Virus record (IMG/VR): IMGVR_UViG_3300043411_002903
Coordinates: 1-47,233 of that record
Length of the DNA stretch: 47,233 nt
Origin: a virus
Direction: 5' to 3' (one strand)
Shown piece after piece: positions 31,773-41,519 of the stretch. The notes under the pieces were generated by a model, which made no database searches, had not been told where the DNA came from, and worked only from the letters and a program-made list of their open reading frames with translations. A program made the translations under genes and the position numbers. Positions within the stretch are counted from its first letter, which is position 1. Each line of letters opens with the position of its first letter.

Positions 31773-31776
31773 TAAA

Positions 31777-32109
31777 ATGAAAAAAATATTGAGCAAGATA
31801 AGTAATAAAGTTAAGGCTTTAATTGGTATAATTATTGGTGTTTTGGGTGTTTTTACATTTGTATTTATAAAAAATAAGATTCAAATCAAAGAAAAAATGA
31901 ATTACGATTTATCAAAAGTAAAAACAGAATTAGAAATGCTTAATTTAGAAAAAGATTCATCAGAAAAGAAAAGAAAACTTGAATCATTGAAATCAGAAGA
32001 AGAAACCATTAAAAAGAAAATTGCTTATATAGAAAAAATAAAAATTGAAGAAAAAAGAGATGTAACAATGGAAGAGCTTGATGAGTTTTTTGATAGCAGA
32101 GGTTTTTAG
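31777..32109 (+). CDS. single-pass membrane coiled-coil protein, 110 aa
   Basis: Starts at the ATG 31777, four bases after the previous stop; an upstream in-frame ATG at 31681 would lie inside the preceding gene and add an implausible leader. A membrane segment (about 12-31, ALIGIIIGVLGVFTFVFIK) is followed by a Lys/Glu-rich coiled coil to the end. This is the layout of an i-spanin-like protein, but without a recognised partner the role is open. Confidence 0.6.
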   Translation: MKKILSKISNKVKALIGIIIGVLGVFTFVFIKNKIQIKEKMNYDLSKVKTELEMLNLEKDSSEKKRKLESLKSEEETIKKKIAYIEKIKIEEKRDVTMEELDEFFDSRGF

Positions 32110-32110
32110 T

Positions 32111-32353
32111 ATGTCGAAAGAACTTAGAGATTTATTTAACAAATTGGTGGATGAAAATATTAATATTTTCAATCTTAAAAAAATTGCCTGTTTGATATCT
32201 AAAAGTTCCAAATCAGAAGAAACAGTTGCTTTAGCAGATAGTTATTTCTCAGAATGTTTATTAGTTGATGTAAACCAATTAGAGGCTTTAGTTAATCCAA
32301 ATAAATATGATTTTCCAGATCCCGATATTGGTTTAATTGGAGTTGAAAAATGA
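32111..32353 (+). CDS. hypothetical protein, 80 aa
   Basis: Starts at ATG 32111 with AGAGG about eight bases upstream, rather than the in-frame ATG at 32078 inside the previous gene. Small soluble protein, helical N-terminal half, unrecognised. Its TGA overlaps the next ATG. Confidence 0.5.
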   Translation: MSKELRDLFNKLVDENINIFNLKKIACLISKSSKSEETVALADSYFSECLLVDVNQLEALVNPNKYDFPDPDIGLIGVEK

Positions 32354-32805
32354 AAAATATTGTTAAAAATATTTTTGTTATTATTTTTATTATAATGCCA
32401 AAAAAAGCTCATTGTGGCGATTACCAACCAAAAGGAACCGTGCTATTAGAAGATTCTTATGTTTTCAAAATATCTGAGGCAAAAGATTTAATGAATCAAA
32501 TGCATGAGTTAGAGCAGGAAGTTCAAATACAAAAAGATTTAATTGAGCAGTATAAATTGCTACAGGAAAATAAAGAAAAACAATTCACTAATTTTGAACA
32601 ATTTTTAGAAATTAAAGATTTGCAAATTCAGGATTATCAAAAATTACATACTTTAGATCAGGATCACATAACACATCTAGAAAGGCAATCTAATTTTTCA
32701 AAAGTAGAAAAATGGGCTTTTTTTACGGCAGGTATTGGAATAACGATAGGATCCATTTTAATAGCAGACAAAGTTAACGACCAAATTCAAGTTTCACAGT
32801 TTTAA
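32350..32805 (+). CDS. signal-bearing coiled-coil protein with C-terminal membrane segment, 151 aa
   Basis: The first ~20 residues look like a signal peptide or membrane anchor (MKNIVKNIFVIIFIIMPKKA, then HCGDY). A long coiled coil follows (about 42-115), and a second hydrophobic segment lies near the C-terminus (about 122-140, WAFFTAGIGITIGSILIAD). The Cys after the leader is not in a good lipobox. It is translationally coupled to the previous gene (ATGA). It could belong to a lysis or envelope-spanning complex with the two membrane genes before it; no family is recognised. Confidence 0.6.
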   Translation: MKNIVKNIFVIIFIIMPKKAHCGDYQPKGTVLLEDSYVFKISEAKDLMNQMHELEQEVQIQKDLIEQYKLLQENKEKQFTNFEQFLEIKDLQIQDYQKLHTLDQDHITHLERQSNFSKVEKWAFFTAGIGITIGSILIADKVNDQIQVSQF

Positions 32806-32818
32806 GGTTTAAAAAAAA

Positions 32819-33217
32819 ATGCCAAAGTCAAAATATCCTCAAGAATTAGATACATCATTAGAAATACCTCCTGCAAGAGATAATATTCTTGAGGTTGGTT
32901 CTGATATTATCAATAGCTTGAGATCAGCAATCTTTAACATAGAAAGAACTTTGGGCATAAATCCACAGGGAGCTATTGGAAATACACTAGCAGAAAGGCT
33001 TAATCATATAATTGATGGTAACGGCAATTTACGAAGTGATGCTTTGAATTTATCAAACGTTTTAAGTGGCCCAATCATAGATAATGATGTCTCTAATGTT
33101 GCCGCCATACAAGAATCTAAGTTAAAGCTAAATTTCCCCACAATATTATTGCAAGACGAAATAACAGTACTTAATTCACAGCTTGAAGATATTCAAAATA
33201 CGTTAAATGAAGTATCT
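32819..33217 (+). repeat. duplicated 5' coding segment, copy 1
   Basis: By hand alignment these 399 bases differ from 37120-37518 at about 41 positions and contain no indel. The last 90 bases (33128-33217) are identical in both. Similarity drops sharply right after 33217. Confidence 0.9.
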
Positions 33218-36200
33218 AATGAAATAGCTATTCATTTAAATATACATGCTTTAAATAGACATAGCTCAAGAGCAATTAGTGTCACTTCATCTATAGTAGA
33301 CCCTGGTGATGTTGCGGTCAAAAGTTTGGAGGAAGGAACTGTGCAATCAGTTCTTGAGGATTTATTTGATAACCATATAAATTATACCGGAATTGATATA
33401 TCTGCATCAAATAACTCCCACGATGCCAGTCAAATATATTTTAACGATGAAAATATATCAGATGTTGCTTCAGCTGCTAATGTACAAGATGCAATAGATA
33501 GTTTGGTTACCATTGCTATAAATTCACAGACTCAGCATCAAAAAAATCAACATAGTAACGGTATGCTTAAAATTGGAAATATAGATACATCTATAAATTC
33601 AGGTGTTGGCAATATACTAAGTGATGATTTTGAAATATCATTTAATAAAAATGATGGCTTATCTACATGTTACTCTACAATAATCATTACGACACCATTT
33701 CCCTTGGGAGATTTTACATTAGAAAAATCTGATATAATTACTATATCAGATCCCAGTGATAATAGTGAAAGTTATGTTGGAGATTATGAAATAGAAAGTT
33801 TCACAGTTACAGGAAGTAATTTAGCAGAAGTTATTGTTTTTGGATATTTTAGTTCTGATTCCACCTCTACAACAACTGGTAGAATAAGCAAAAGTATTAA
33901 AGCAGAAACTAATAAGGCCGGATTACTAATTGCCGTTAGAGAGGAGGCCCAACAAACATCTGCAAAAACAATTCAAATATGTAATCCTAATTCTGTTAAA
34001 ATTATTTCTAATAAAATTAAACCTTATGAAATAACATCAATTAAAAGATTTATAGGTGTCACTATTGATGATGGAGAAGTAGATGTTATCGATTTATATA
34101 ACAGTAGTTATACTAGACAGACGATTGACTCTGTTGTAAGTAGAATAAATGAACAAGTGGCAGAAGAAGCTCTTAATTTCTTTGCTTATAGGGTTGATGT
34201 TGATAATAGATCTGAAGTTGCAATAGCCTATAACTTGCCTGACGATTCTGATTCTCAACATACTATTAAAATCACAAGACAGGTTGATAATGGAATTGAT
34301 GTTTCAGGATATGTAGACTTTGAAGATATTGAGATTTATTCAGATTTTGGCTCAAATTATTATCTTAATGGTGTTGGATATGAAGGTTTGAGTCAAAAGC
34401 TTGATTCAACAGGATTAAGTTTTAACGCATCAGGTGTAGTTATAGGAACAGGATCCTCTAATATCGATTTCTTAAGCAGCGGAATTAAAAAAGGTGATGT
34501 GATTATAATTACAGGAGCCAGTTCTATAGCTGATAACAAAACATATGTAATAGATGCTGTAAGTTCAACACAGTTAAGTATCAGCTCTGATCAATTGCCA
34601 TCAGGTTTTTCTGGAACAAGTCAGACTACTACTCGATTTAGAATCTTTCACAATATTATATCTTTTGAAGATATAACCTTTAATGAGGTGGGTGATAGTT
34701 ATGGATCTATGTTGGCAGAAATATTTTTGAATAAAGATAGAATTCCTTTCTACAATAAAAGACTGGAATATACGTCGTCAATTTTAGCATCAAGTCCTTT
34801 GTTTTCAATAGTTGATTTTGAAGGTGATATATCAGATCAAGAGTTTGAGCTTACAGTTAGTGGTGGAACTGATCTTGTATACTTCAGCATTGATTCTGGA
34901 TCAATTGTTCAAGTTAGAGGAAATGACAGTTATTTTTGGGTAACATCAGGAACAAAGAACGTTAAATTAAAATTTATGGTTAAAAGTGTTAGTGATCTAA
35001 ATACTCAACTTACGAGTCTCGGCAGCGATTTAACAACAATTATATATGGTTTTTCAAAAATAAACAACGACACCAACTTAGTGCTATCAATAGTTACTTT
35101 TGATAATTTTAATGGTAGAGTATCTGGTGGAGAAAACTCATCAAGAGTAAGAAGCAAATTACCTTTAGGCAATATCTCTTTAAAAGATTTGAGCACCAAA
35201 GTTAAAGCTGAATTGGTAGAGGAACCAATAAATGATTTAAGAACAAGTGGAGTAATTTCAGGTCTTGAAATTACAGGTGCTAGTTCAACCTCTAGTTTGT
35301 ATAGTTTTGATATTACATCAGGCGCATGCTATGTTAGAGGAAAGAAATTTTTTGTTGAAGCTCATGAAAACTTCATTTCAAACATTAATATTAGTTCAAC
35401 TGATAAAATATTTATAGCTGTTGACGCCGATGGAATGGTGCAAGTATCAGCCTCAACACCTAGTTGTCAGTGTCCATTCGAATCATCTGAATATTGTTTG
35501 CTGGCAACAATAGAGTATGATAACGTTAATTATTATAATCATGATTTGAGATTATTCATAAATGATATAGATTTAAAAATTTTAAATTCAATTACTGTTA
35601 GTCTTGAACCAAGCATGGGACATTTTTCTGATTTAGGTAAAGCAATTGGTTATGCCAAAAGATTTTCTCAAATATTTACTAAGGCAGGAATTCCAACGAT
35701 TCATTTAAAATCAGGAGTTTTTGAGGTTACAACTACATTTGATAATTCATCCATTTCTTATGCAGATTGGGCGGCTCAATCAACGTCAACAAAAAATGTT
35801 GAATTATATGATGGGTTAGCTCAGGCTAACCTGGTTGTTGATTTTCCAGTAAATATAATTGGAGAGGGAGATTCTTCAATTCTTAAATTAAGAAATCAAT
35901 ATATATTTTCCAATATTACTTATACTATGAGGGGGGCAATTATTGTTCCAGGTAATGGATTATCAGATTTTACAGTTCCTATTGATAAAATAACTGCAGG
36001 TTTTTTTGAATTCAAAAATTTTAGAATGAATAATTGTAGATTACAATTGCCAGATTTTGAAATTAATGATGGAACAGATCCTTATTTTAATGGTGTTACA
36101 ATAAAGTCTGTTGTTTTTGATATGACAGGATTCACAGCAAATCCCGTTGATACAGCATTAGGGCCAAGATGTGTTGATCTTAGTGAGGTAAACAATACAT

Positions 36201-37120
36201 CAATCAAGAAGGGAAATATAACAATTGATTGTTGTAAATTTTTAGTTGAACCAGATGGTAATTCTAGAGCAGTAATTAATCTACCAGCAGAAACCAGAAC
36301 AAAGAATATGGTTATATCTAATAATTATTTGATTGGTTCTGATGACACATCAACGATTAGATTAATGGACAAAGATATTTGGTTTTTTTCAACGGCAGAT
36401 AGTGGGGCGAATATAACAATAACAGGAAATATTTCAGCATCTAATTTTAACACAGTTAGTGATGCATCAAAACCACACATGGTGATTGGTGCCACTGGAT
36501 GGGGTGATAGAATCAGTCGAACCCTTCGTGTTGGTGGTAATTTAACCGGAGAAGGTAGCGCCACATTTACCGATGCTATTGAGGGAAGTCTATTTAATTA
36601 TAATCAAACATTAACAAGAACGAAGTACATTTTTTTTGAAAACCTATCAGATACAGCATTAGGAGATAGTACTGCAAATACAACTTTTGATACATTATCT
36701 GTTAATGGTAGGGAGTGGCGAAGTATTAAATTTAATGATAACCTCACCGATGTGATGAGGGTTAGACTTGAAATATTGCCTGGAGAAACACTTGATGATA
36801 TCACTATTTTGTTTGGAACAGAAGACCCGGCTGATTCTATCTTTGGTGGCTTTAGTTTAAGAATAACTTCTGAAAATGCTTATGGTGATGAGACCGTAGA
36901 ACAGGTGTATACATCCATGGGCAGTGTTGTCGGTGGATTAGGTGCCTCTTTAGAGGCCGGAGCACAAGGTGTTACAAACCTTAGTTTTTCTGGTGCTGAA
37001 AACAAACATTATATTGCTAATATTAAAAGAAGTGCAACAACTGGTTACTCACAGCACATGCTATATGTTCAGTATACGACAACAATGACTACAGTTCAGG
37101 CGCTTGGAGGATTAACCTAA
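32819..37120 (+). CDS. giant fibre/adhesin-like virion protein 1, 1433 aa
   Basis: The N-terminal ~133 residues (starting MPKSKYPQELDTSLEIPP) are almost the same as in the next gene and include a helical segment with LQDEITVLNSQLEDIQNTLN, probably an oligomerising or virion-attaching domain. The rest is beta-rich, with repeated Ser/Thr/Asp-rich domains. From about residue 934 (HFSDLGKAIGYAKRFSQIF, then TIHLKSGVFEVTTTF) it resembles the start of a right-handed beta-helix, the fold of many tailspikes. The C-terminal ~240 residues are a further beta domain absent from the paralogue. No catalytic residues were identified. Likely a baseplate-attached fibre or spike contacting the host; its neighbours are neck and sheath genes. 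Confidence 0.65.
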   Translation: MPKSKYPQELDTSLEIPPARDNILEVGSDIINSLRSAIFNIERTLGINPQGAIGNTLAERLNHIIDGNGNLRSDALNLSNVLSGPIIDNDVSNVAAIQESKLKLNFPTILLQDEITVLNSQLEDIQNTLNEVSNEIAIHLNIHALNRHSSRAISVTSSIVDPGDVAVKSLEEGTVQSVLEDLFDNHINYTGIDISASNNSHDASQIYFNDENISDVASAANVQDAIDSLVTIAINSQTQHQKNQHSNGMLKIGNIDTSINSGVGNILSDDFEISFNKNDGLSTCYSTIIITTPFPLGDFTLEKSDIITISDPSDNSESYVGDYEIESFTVTGSNLAEVIVFGYFSSDSTSTTTGRISKSIKAETNKAGLLIAVREEAQQTSAKTIQICNPNSVKIISNKIKPYEITSIKRFIGVTIDDGEVDVIDLYNSSYTRQTIDSVVSRINEQVAEEALNFFAYRVDVDNRSEVAIAYNLPDDSDSQHTIKITRQVDNGIDVSGYVDFEDIEIYSDFGSNYYLNGVGYEGLSQKLDSTGLSFNASGVVIGTGSSNIDFLSSGIKKGDVIIITGASSIADNKTYVIDAVSSTQLSISSDQLPSGFSGTSQTTTRFRIFHNIISFEDITFNEVGDSYGSMLAEIFLNKDRIPFYNKRLEYTSSILASSPLFSIVDFEGDISDQEFELTVSGGTDLVYFSIDSGSIVQVRGNDSYFWVTSGTKNVKLKFMVKSVSDLNTQLTSLGSDLTTIIYGFSKINNDTNLVLSIVTFDNFNGRVSGGENSSRVRSKLPLGNISLKDLSTKVKAELVEEPINDLRTSGVISGLEITGASSTSSLYSFDITSGACYVRGKKFFVEAHENFISNINISSTDKIFIAVDADGMVQVSASTPSCQCPFESSEYCLLATIEYDNVNYYNHDLRLFINDIDLKILNSITVSLEPSMGHFSDLGKAIGYAKRFSQIFTKAGIPTIHLKSGVFEVTTTFDNSSISYADWAAQSTSTKNVELYDGLAQANLVVDFPVNIIGEGDSSILKLRNQYIFSNITYTMRGAIIVPGNGLSDFTVPIDKITAGFFEFKNFRMNNCRLQLPDFEINDGTDPYFNGVTIKSVVFDMTGFTANPVDTALGPRCVDLSEVNNTSIKKGNITIDCCKFLVEPDGNSRAVINLPAETRTKNMVISNNYLIGSDDTSTIRLMDKDIWFFSTADSGANITITGNISASNFNTVSDASKPHMVIGATGWGDRISRTLRVGGNLTGEGSATFTDAIEGSLFNYNQTLTRTKYIFFENLSDTALGDSTANTTFDTLSVNGREWRSIKFNDNLTDVMRVRLEILPGETLDDITILFGTEDPADSIFGGFSLRITSENAYGDETVEQVYTSMGSVVGGLGASLEAGAQGVTNLSFSGAENKHYIANIKRSATTGYSQHMLYVQYTTTMTTVQALGGLT

Positions 37121-37518
37121 TGCCAAAGTCAAAATACCCTCAAGAATTAGATACATCATTAGAAATACCTCCGGTTAGAGATAATATAACCGAGGTTGGT
37201 TCTGATATTATCAATAGTTTGAGATCAGCAATCTTTAACATTGAAAGAACTTTGGGTATAAATCCACAAGGAAGTTCAGGGAATACATTAGCAGAAAGGC
37301 TTAATCATGTAATTGATGGCAATGGTAATATTTTAGATGAAGCTTTAAATAGAGTTAATGTTTTAAGCGGCCCAATCATAGATAATGATGTCTCTAATGT
37401 TGCTGCTATACAAGAATCTAAGTTAAAACTAAATTTCCCCACAATATTATTGCAAGACGAAATAACAGTACTTAATTCACAGCTTGAAGATATTCAAAAT
37501 ACGTTAAATGAAGTATCT
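37120..37518 (+). repeat. duplicated 5' coding segment, copy 2
   Basis: Partner of 32819-33217, in direct orientation 4301 bases downstream with constant offset. The 90-base stretch 37429-37518 is identical to copy 1. Confidence 0.9.
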
Positions 37519-40500
37519 GTTAATTTGTCAATTCATTTAAACCAGAATGTTTTAAATAGTCATTCTGCAACATCAATATCTGTCTCATTAAGTGAGACAT
37601 TAGAATCTGATGTAGCCACAATCTCCTTAGAAAGTAATGATTTACAATCAGTGATTGAAGAATTATATAATTCTCATATAAATTATACAGGTCTTAATGT
37701 ATCAGATTTAAATAATTCACATAAAAGCTCGCAAATTTATTTTGATAATAGCAACATATCTGATGTGGTTGAATCTGATAGTGTTCAAGGTGCCATTGAA
37801 GATTTGGCCCAAGTAGAATCTGTTGGATTCAGAAATGCTTTAAGAAACATAACATCTAATGGAAGGATTAGGAAGGGTTATGTTTATAACGCATATGATG
37901 GACAAAGAAAAAATCATATTTTAGTTGCTGATTCTGGCGTCGTATTTGTTAGAAATCAAGGTTCTAGTGTAACAACATTTACATTCAATACTCCAGCAAC
38001 AATTCTTGGAGAAATATCTAGTTTTGATATTTTATCATTATCAGGTTCAAGCACTGAACTAGATAATACTGATTACCAAATATCTAGCGTTAATATTAAT
38101 GGAAGTGGAAACTTAGAAAGTGTTGAAGTGTTTGGTGGACCGAATGGTATTTCAGGTTCGAGTTTATTAGCTAATATAACAAAGAACCCATATGCAGTAT
38201 ATAATACGGGTGGGTTTTGTTGTGTGGCCAGACCACGTTCAAATAAAACTAATACCCCAGATATTCAGTTTCTAAATCCAGATTGCGCAACCATAATTTC
38301 ACAAGGAATAATTCCTTCTAAAATAACAACGGATAATCATAAAATAAACATAATAATTGATGATCATTCGGCGGTAACGTTAGATACATTTAATTCTTTA
38401 ACTTCCGATCAAACAATAGATGGTATTGTTCAAAAAATAAATGATCAATGTATAGATCAACACTTAAATATTATGGCTTACAAGATAAGGTCAAACAATT
38501 GTTATGAATTAGGTTTATCACATAATATACCAGGAATTGATGGAGATAATGTCAGAAGAACAATTATGGTTACAAACGGTTCTTCTAATGATGGACTTTC
38601 AATATTAGGTTTTGATAGTCAAAAAGATATTTACTTTGAAGGGATTACTGGAAATAGTCTAAGTCTAAACGGACTTATATTAAGTGAGTTTGGTTTAATA
38701 AAATCATTTACAGAAAATACTATAAGTATAGAGAATGGAACTCGAAATATTTCTTTATTATCCAGTACGTTTTCAGAGCAAGGTGTTAAGGTTGGTGATT
38801 TAGTTGTAATAAGAGGTATGTCTGATTCAACCGAAGATGGCTCTTATAGAATTGGCAGTATAAGTTTTGGAGTGGCAACACTTGATCTATCAGGTTCATT
38901 TACTAGTACATTAGGTTTAGATTCTAGAGTTTATATAGTTAGAAATTCGGCAAATATTGACGAATTAACATTTGAGGAAATTGTATCCATAAACGGAACC
39001 GTAATTTTTGATATATTTATGGATGAATCAAAGGATGTTTTTTATTCTAAAAGGCTTGAGGTCGATGGAGCTATATCTAGCTCCAACTTTTATGGTGTTA
39101 TATCTGATATCTCCAATAATTTTATTTTAAAGGATGAATCCGCAACATTATCAATTGACACATCAGGATACGCAACATTAACTGACCCAACATTATCATC
39201 AGGCTCTCCGGTTTTTATTGGAACCACCGGGTCTTTTAAAATATTTGGTTCCGATGGTTTATCTTTTTTAACATTAGATGTAAGTGCCTCAAGTCTTCCT
39301 GCTACAACACAAAGTGTGACGATATATGGTTATAATGAAGTAAGTGCAAATAATTATTTGTTGTCAAGAGGTAGTTTTGCTACATCATTAGGTAGGGTTT
39401 TAGGAACTTCAAGTGACCCCGGGGTACCATCTTTGATAGATAAACGAAATTCTGGTACTGCGGATAATAATATTATTGGAAATGCATTTGTTGAAAAATA
39501 TATTGAGGGACCCAGAAATGATTTGAGAGGTTGCGGAGTTATAAGAGGATGTGAAGTAACTAATGCGACATATACGGATGCTGGTGGAGGAAATATTTAT
39601 CAAACATTTAGTATTTCTGCAGGTATAATACTTGTTAATGGAATTAGAAGAGAGTTTTTGGGATTGGAAAACGTAAGAATTGATACAGATCAAACTTATG
39701 TTGTTGTTATGAATGATAAGGGGTGCATACAAGCATCCCCATACATTGATAATCCACTTGATCCAGGAAATTACGTATCACCTTATTTCGAAAACAATGT
39801 TGCTTACCTAGCGGAGATAACAAATAATGGCACTACGGCATCAGTTTATGATTTAAGATTATATATAAATAATATAGATTATAAAATAGCTAGTGAAATT
39901 AAAGTTTCTAACGATTTAAGATTTGGTCATTTTACAGATTTAGAAAAAGCAGTTAAGTATGCAAAAAGATTTAGCAAAATGTTTCCGGAAATGGGAAGTC
40001 CTACAATATTTATTTGTAGTGGTACTTACGAAATTGATAGTACAATTCTTATAGATTTTGATTTAAAAATAACTGGTTCTGGTCCAAATACTAATTTAAC
40101 AAAAACTGGTTCAATTGCAACTGGAACATCTTTGACTGGAGATGCTGTTGATATGAGTACAGCATTATTTATGATTGGAGGAGGAATTGACTCAAATGCG
40201 GCCGATATCGTGTCGGGGGTTGAATTGTCAAATTTCACTTATACAACCTCTAGTTTGTTAACAAATGTTGGTGTTGTAATAGCATTAACACAACCTTTGG
40301 TGAAAAGTTCAGTTGTAATTGCAAGAAGAGCCACTTATAAATTTAATAATATAAATTTTTTGGGACCATCTTCAATCGATGGTTCTGTTGCCGATCCAAA
40401 TAAAATAGGTGAATACGCATTAATGATTGGACAACAAGATTTGTCTTTAAATCCAATAAGCTCTATCACAATGGGTAATGTTGAATTTACAGGTTGTAGA

Positions 40501-40707
40501 TTAAACAGAATGGGTCTTGAAAACGGTGCAATTAAATTTACAGAATCATCATCATCATCTATAAAAGATATTGTTTGTACAAACAACATTGTAACATTTG
40601 GTTCACCTAATTTAGGATTAACAACATCAGTTGTTATTGAGTACCCTACAACACCAGCAACTAGCAACTTTATTGAGACTGGAAATAGTTTCAGAACAAC
40701 AAGTTAA
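37120..40707 (+). CDS. giant fibre/adhesin-like virion protein 2, 1195 aa, paralogue
   Basis: A tandem paralogue of the preceding gene: near-identical first ~133 residues, then weak similarity with the same domain order. The segment DLRGCGVIRGCEVTNA parallels DLRTSGVISGLEITGA in protein 1, and the beta-helix lead-in (HFTDLEKAVKYAKRFSKMF, then TIFICSGTYEIDSTI) starts at about residue 935, almost the same place as in protein 1. It lacks the C-terminal extension. The ATG overlaps the previous TAA (TAATG), so the two are co-translated. Probably two fibre or spike subunits that share an attachment site or assemble together. Confidence 0.65.
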   Translation: MPKSKYPQELDTSLEIPPVRDNITEVGSDIINSLRSAIFNIERTLGINPQGSSGNTLAERLNHVIDGNGNILDEALNRVNVLSGPIIDNDVSNVAAIQESKLKLNFPTILLQDEITVLNSQLEDIQNTLNEVSVNLSIHLNQNVLNSHSATSISVSLSETLESDVATISLESNDLQSVIEELYNSHINYTGLNVSDLNNSHKSSQIYFDNSNISDVVESDSVQGAIEDLAQVESVGFRNALRNITSNGRIRKGYVYNAYDGQRKNHILVADSGVVFVRNQGSSVTTFTFNTPATILGEISSFDILSLSGSSTELDNTDYQISSVNINGSGNLESVEVFGGPNGISGSSLLANITKNPYAVYNTGGFCCVARPRSNKTNTPDIQFLNPDCATIISQGIIPSKITTDNHKINIIIDDHSAVTLDTFNSLTSDQTIDGIVQKINDQCIDQHLNIMAYKIRSNNCYELGLSHNIPGIDGDNVRRTIMVTNGSSNDGLSILGFDSQKDIYFEGITGNSLSLNGLILSEFGLIKSFTENTISIENGTRNISLLSSTFSEQGVKVGDLVVIRGMSDSTEDGSYRIGSISFGVATLDLSGSFTSTLGLDSRVYIVRNSANIDELTFEEIVSINGTVIFDIFMDESKDVFYSKRLEVDGAISSSNFYGVISDISNNFILKDESATLSIDTSGYATLTDPTLSSGSPVFIGTTGSFKIFGSDGLSFLTLDVSASSLPATTQSVTIYGYNEVSANNYLLSRGSFATSLGRVLGTSSDPGVPSLIDKRNSGTADNNIIGNAFVEKYIEGPRNDLRGCGVIRGCEVTNATYTDAGGGNIYQTFSISAGIILVNGIRREFLGLENVRIDTDQTYVVVMNDKGCIQASPYIDNPLDPGNYVSPYFENNVAYLAEITNNGTTASVYDLRLYINNIDYKIASEIKVSNDLRFGHFTDLEKAVKYAKRFSKMFPEMGSPTIFICSGTYEIDSTILIDFDLKITGSGPNTNLTKTGSIATGTSLTGDAVDMSTALFMIGGGIDSNAADIVSGVELSNFTYTTSSLLTNVGVVIALTQPLVKSSVVIARRATYKFNNINFLGPSSIDGSVADPNKIGEYALMIGQQDLSLNPISSITMGNVEFTGCRLNRMGLENGAIKFTESSSSSIKDIVCTNNIVTFGSPNLGLTTSVVIEYPTTPATSNFIETGNSFRTTS

Positions 40708-40719
40708 TTGAGGTAAAAA

Positions 40720-41163
40720 TTGGAAGAGAAAGAAAAATCAGCTATTGATGCCATTTATGAAATTTTAAAAGAAATAAAAATCATTAAGCAAGAAATCAAT
40801 GTAATTAACAAAGATATTAAATTATTAAACAACAAAATAACTAAAATATATTCTCCCACAGCTGTTGCCATAACTTCCCAAAGTAGTGGGATACAAAAAG
40901 AACCAAATCAATCAATCAAAGTTTTTGGAAGAATTAAAAATCAAAATCAAAGGCCAATCAAGGATGTGCATATAACAATATTTAATCCTGAGGGTGAGAT
41001 TTTAAAAAGTCGCTCTTCAGATGCTGAGGGATATTGGGAAGCTAGAATACCTCCAGGACAATACGTTGTTGAACTAAATGCTTCGCATATAAATAATAAA
41101 TTTAGACCAAAGAATATTAATATAGAACTTAGTGACATAATTCAGGAATTTGAAGTGAAATAA
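40720..41163 (+). CDS. coiled-coil plus carboxypeptidase-regulatory-like beta domain, 147 aa
   Basis: It starts with TTG; GAGG at 40710-40713 is well placed and no nearby ATG fits. Residues 1-45 are a coiled coil (IKIIKQEINVINKDIKLLNN). Residues about 65-145 match the carboxypeptidase regulatory/transthyretin-like beta sandwich pattern: IKVFGRIKNQNQRPIKDVHI, SSDAEGYWEARIPPGQYVVEL. Such domains bind or decorate and are found in virion proteins. It follows the fibre genes by 12 bases and overlaps the next ATG, so it may be a fibre-associated or chaperone-like protein. Confidence 0.65.
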   Translation: MEEKEKSAIDAIYEILKEIKIIKQEINVINKDIKLLNNKITKIYSPTAVAITSQSSGIQKEPNQSIKVFGRIKNQNQRPIKDVHITIFNPEGEILKSRSSDAEGYWEARIPPGQYVVELNASHINNKFRPKNINIELSDIIQEFEVK

Positions 41164-41501
41164 TGTTTTCAATTAAATTTTATCATAAAAAAGAAAAAAG
41201 AGGTGTTGATTTTTCAAATACAATCAACACCATGGTTAACTTCATATTTAAAAAATTAAATATACCTAATTCTAGGGTTGTTTCAGATAATTCTTGTATA
41301 GAGATAATATCAGGAAAAGAAATTGTTCCAAATAACAATGAAGTTGTTGTTGAATTGTTAATAAGGAAGCATATTTTGATTAAGAATGAAGACTTTAATA
41401 ATCGAGAAAAGCTGGATGAACATATTTTCAGAATAAAACACTTTTGTAAGCAAGCAAAAGACATAGATGATTTGAAATATTTACCTATTAATATGAGGTA
41501 A
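41163..41501 (+). CDS. hypothetical protein, 112 aa
   Basis: Unrecognised, basic, mixed alpha/beta small protein. Its ATG overlaps the previous TAA (TAATG), so it is probably produced by coupled translation. It lies just before the probable sheath/tail terminator, so a tail assembly role is possible. Confidence 0.55.
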   Translation: MFSIKFYHKKEKRGVDFSNTINTMVNFIFKKLNIPNSRVVSDNSCIEIISGKEIVPNNNEVVVELLIRKHILIKNEDFNNREKLDEHIFRIKHFCKQAKDIDDLKYLPINMR

Positions 41502-41519
41502 TCATATTGGGAGATGAAT

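Noticed and set aside
31681-31776. Longer N-terminus for the membrane coiled-coil protein at 31777
   Set aside because: The extension would overlap the preceding membrane gene by about 90 bases and add a leader unlike a protein start; ATG 31777 follows the previous stop directly.
39409-39732. 107-codon minus-strand frame inside the second fibre gene
   Set aside because: The reverse frame is open only through sequence composition; the plus-strand fibre gene explains the region.
40552-40562. Short TCA repeat run in the second fibre gene as a possible phase-variation tract
   Set aside because: The run is of triplets, so slippage would not shift the frame, and it is only four units or so of serine codons.
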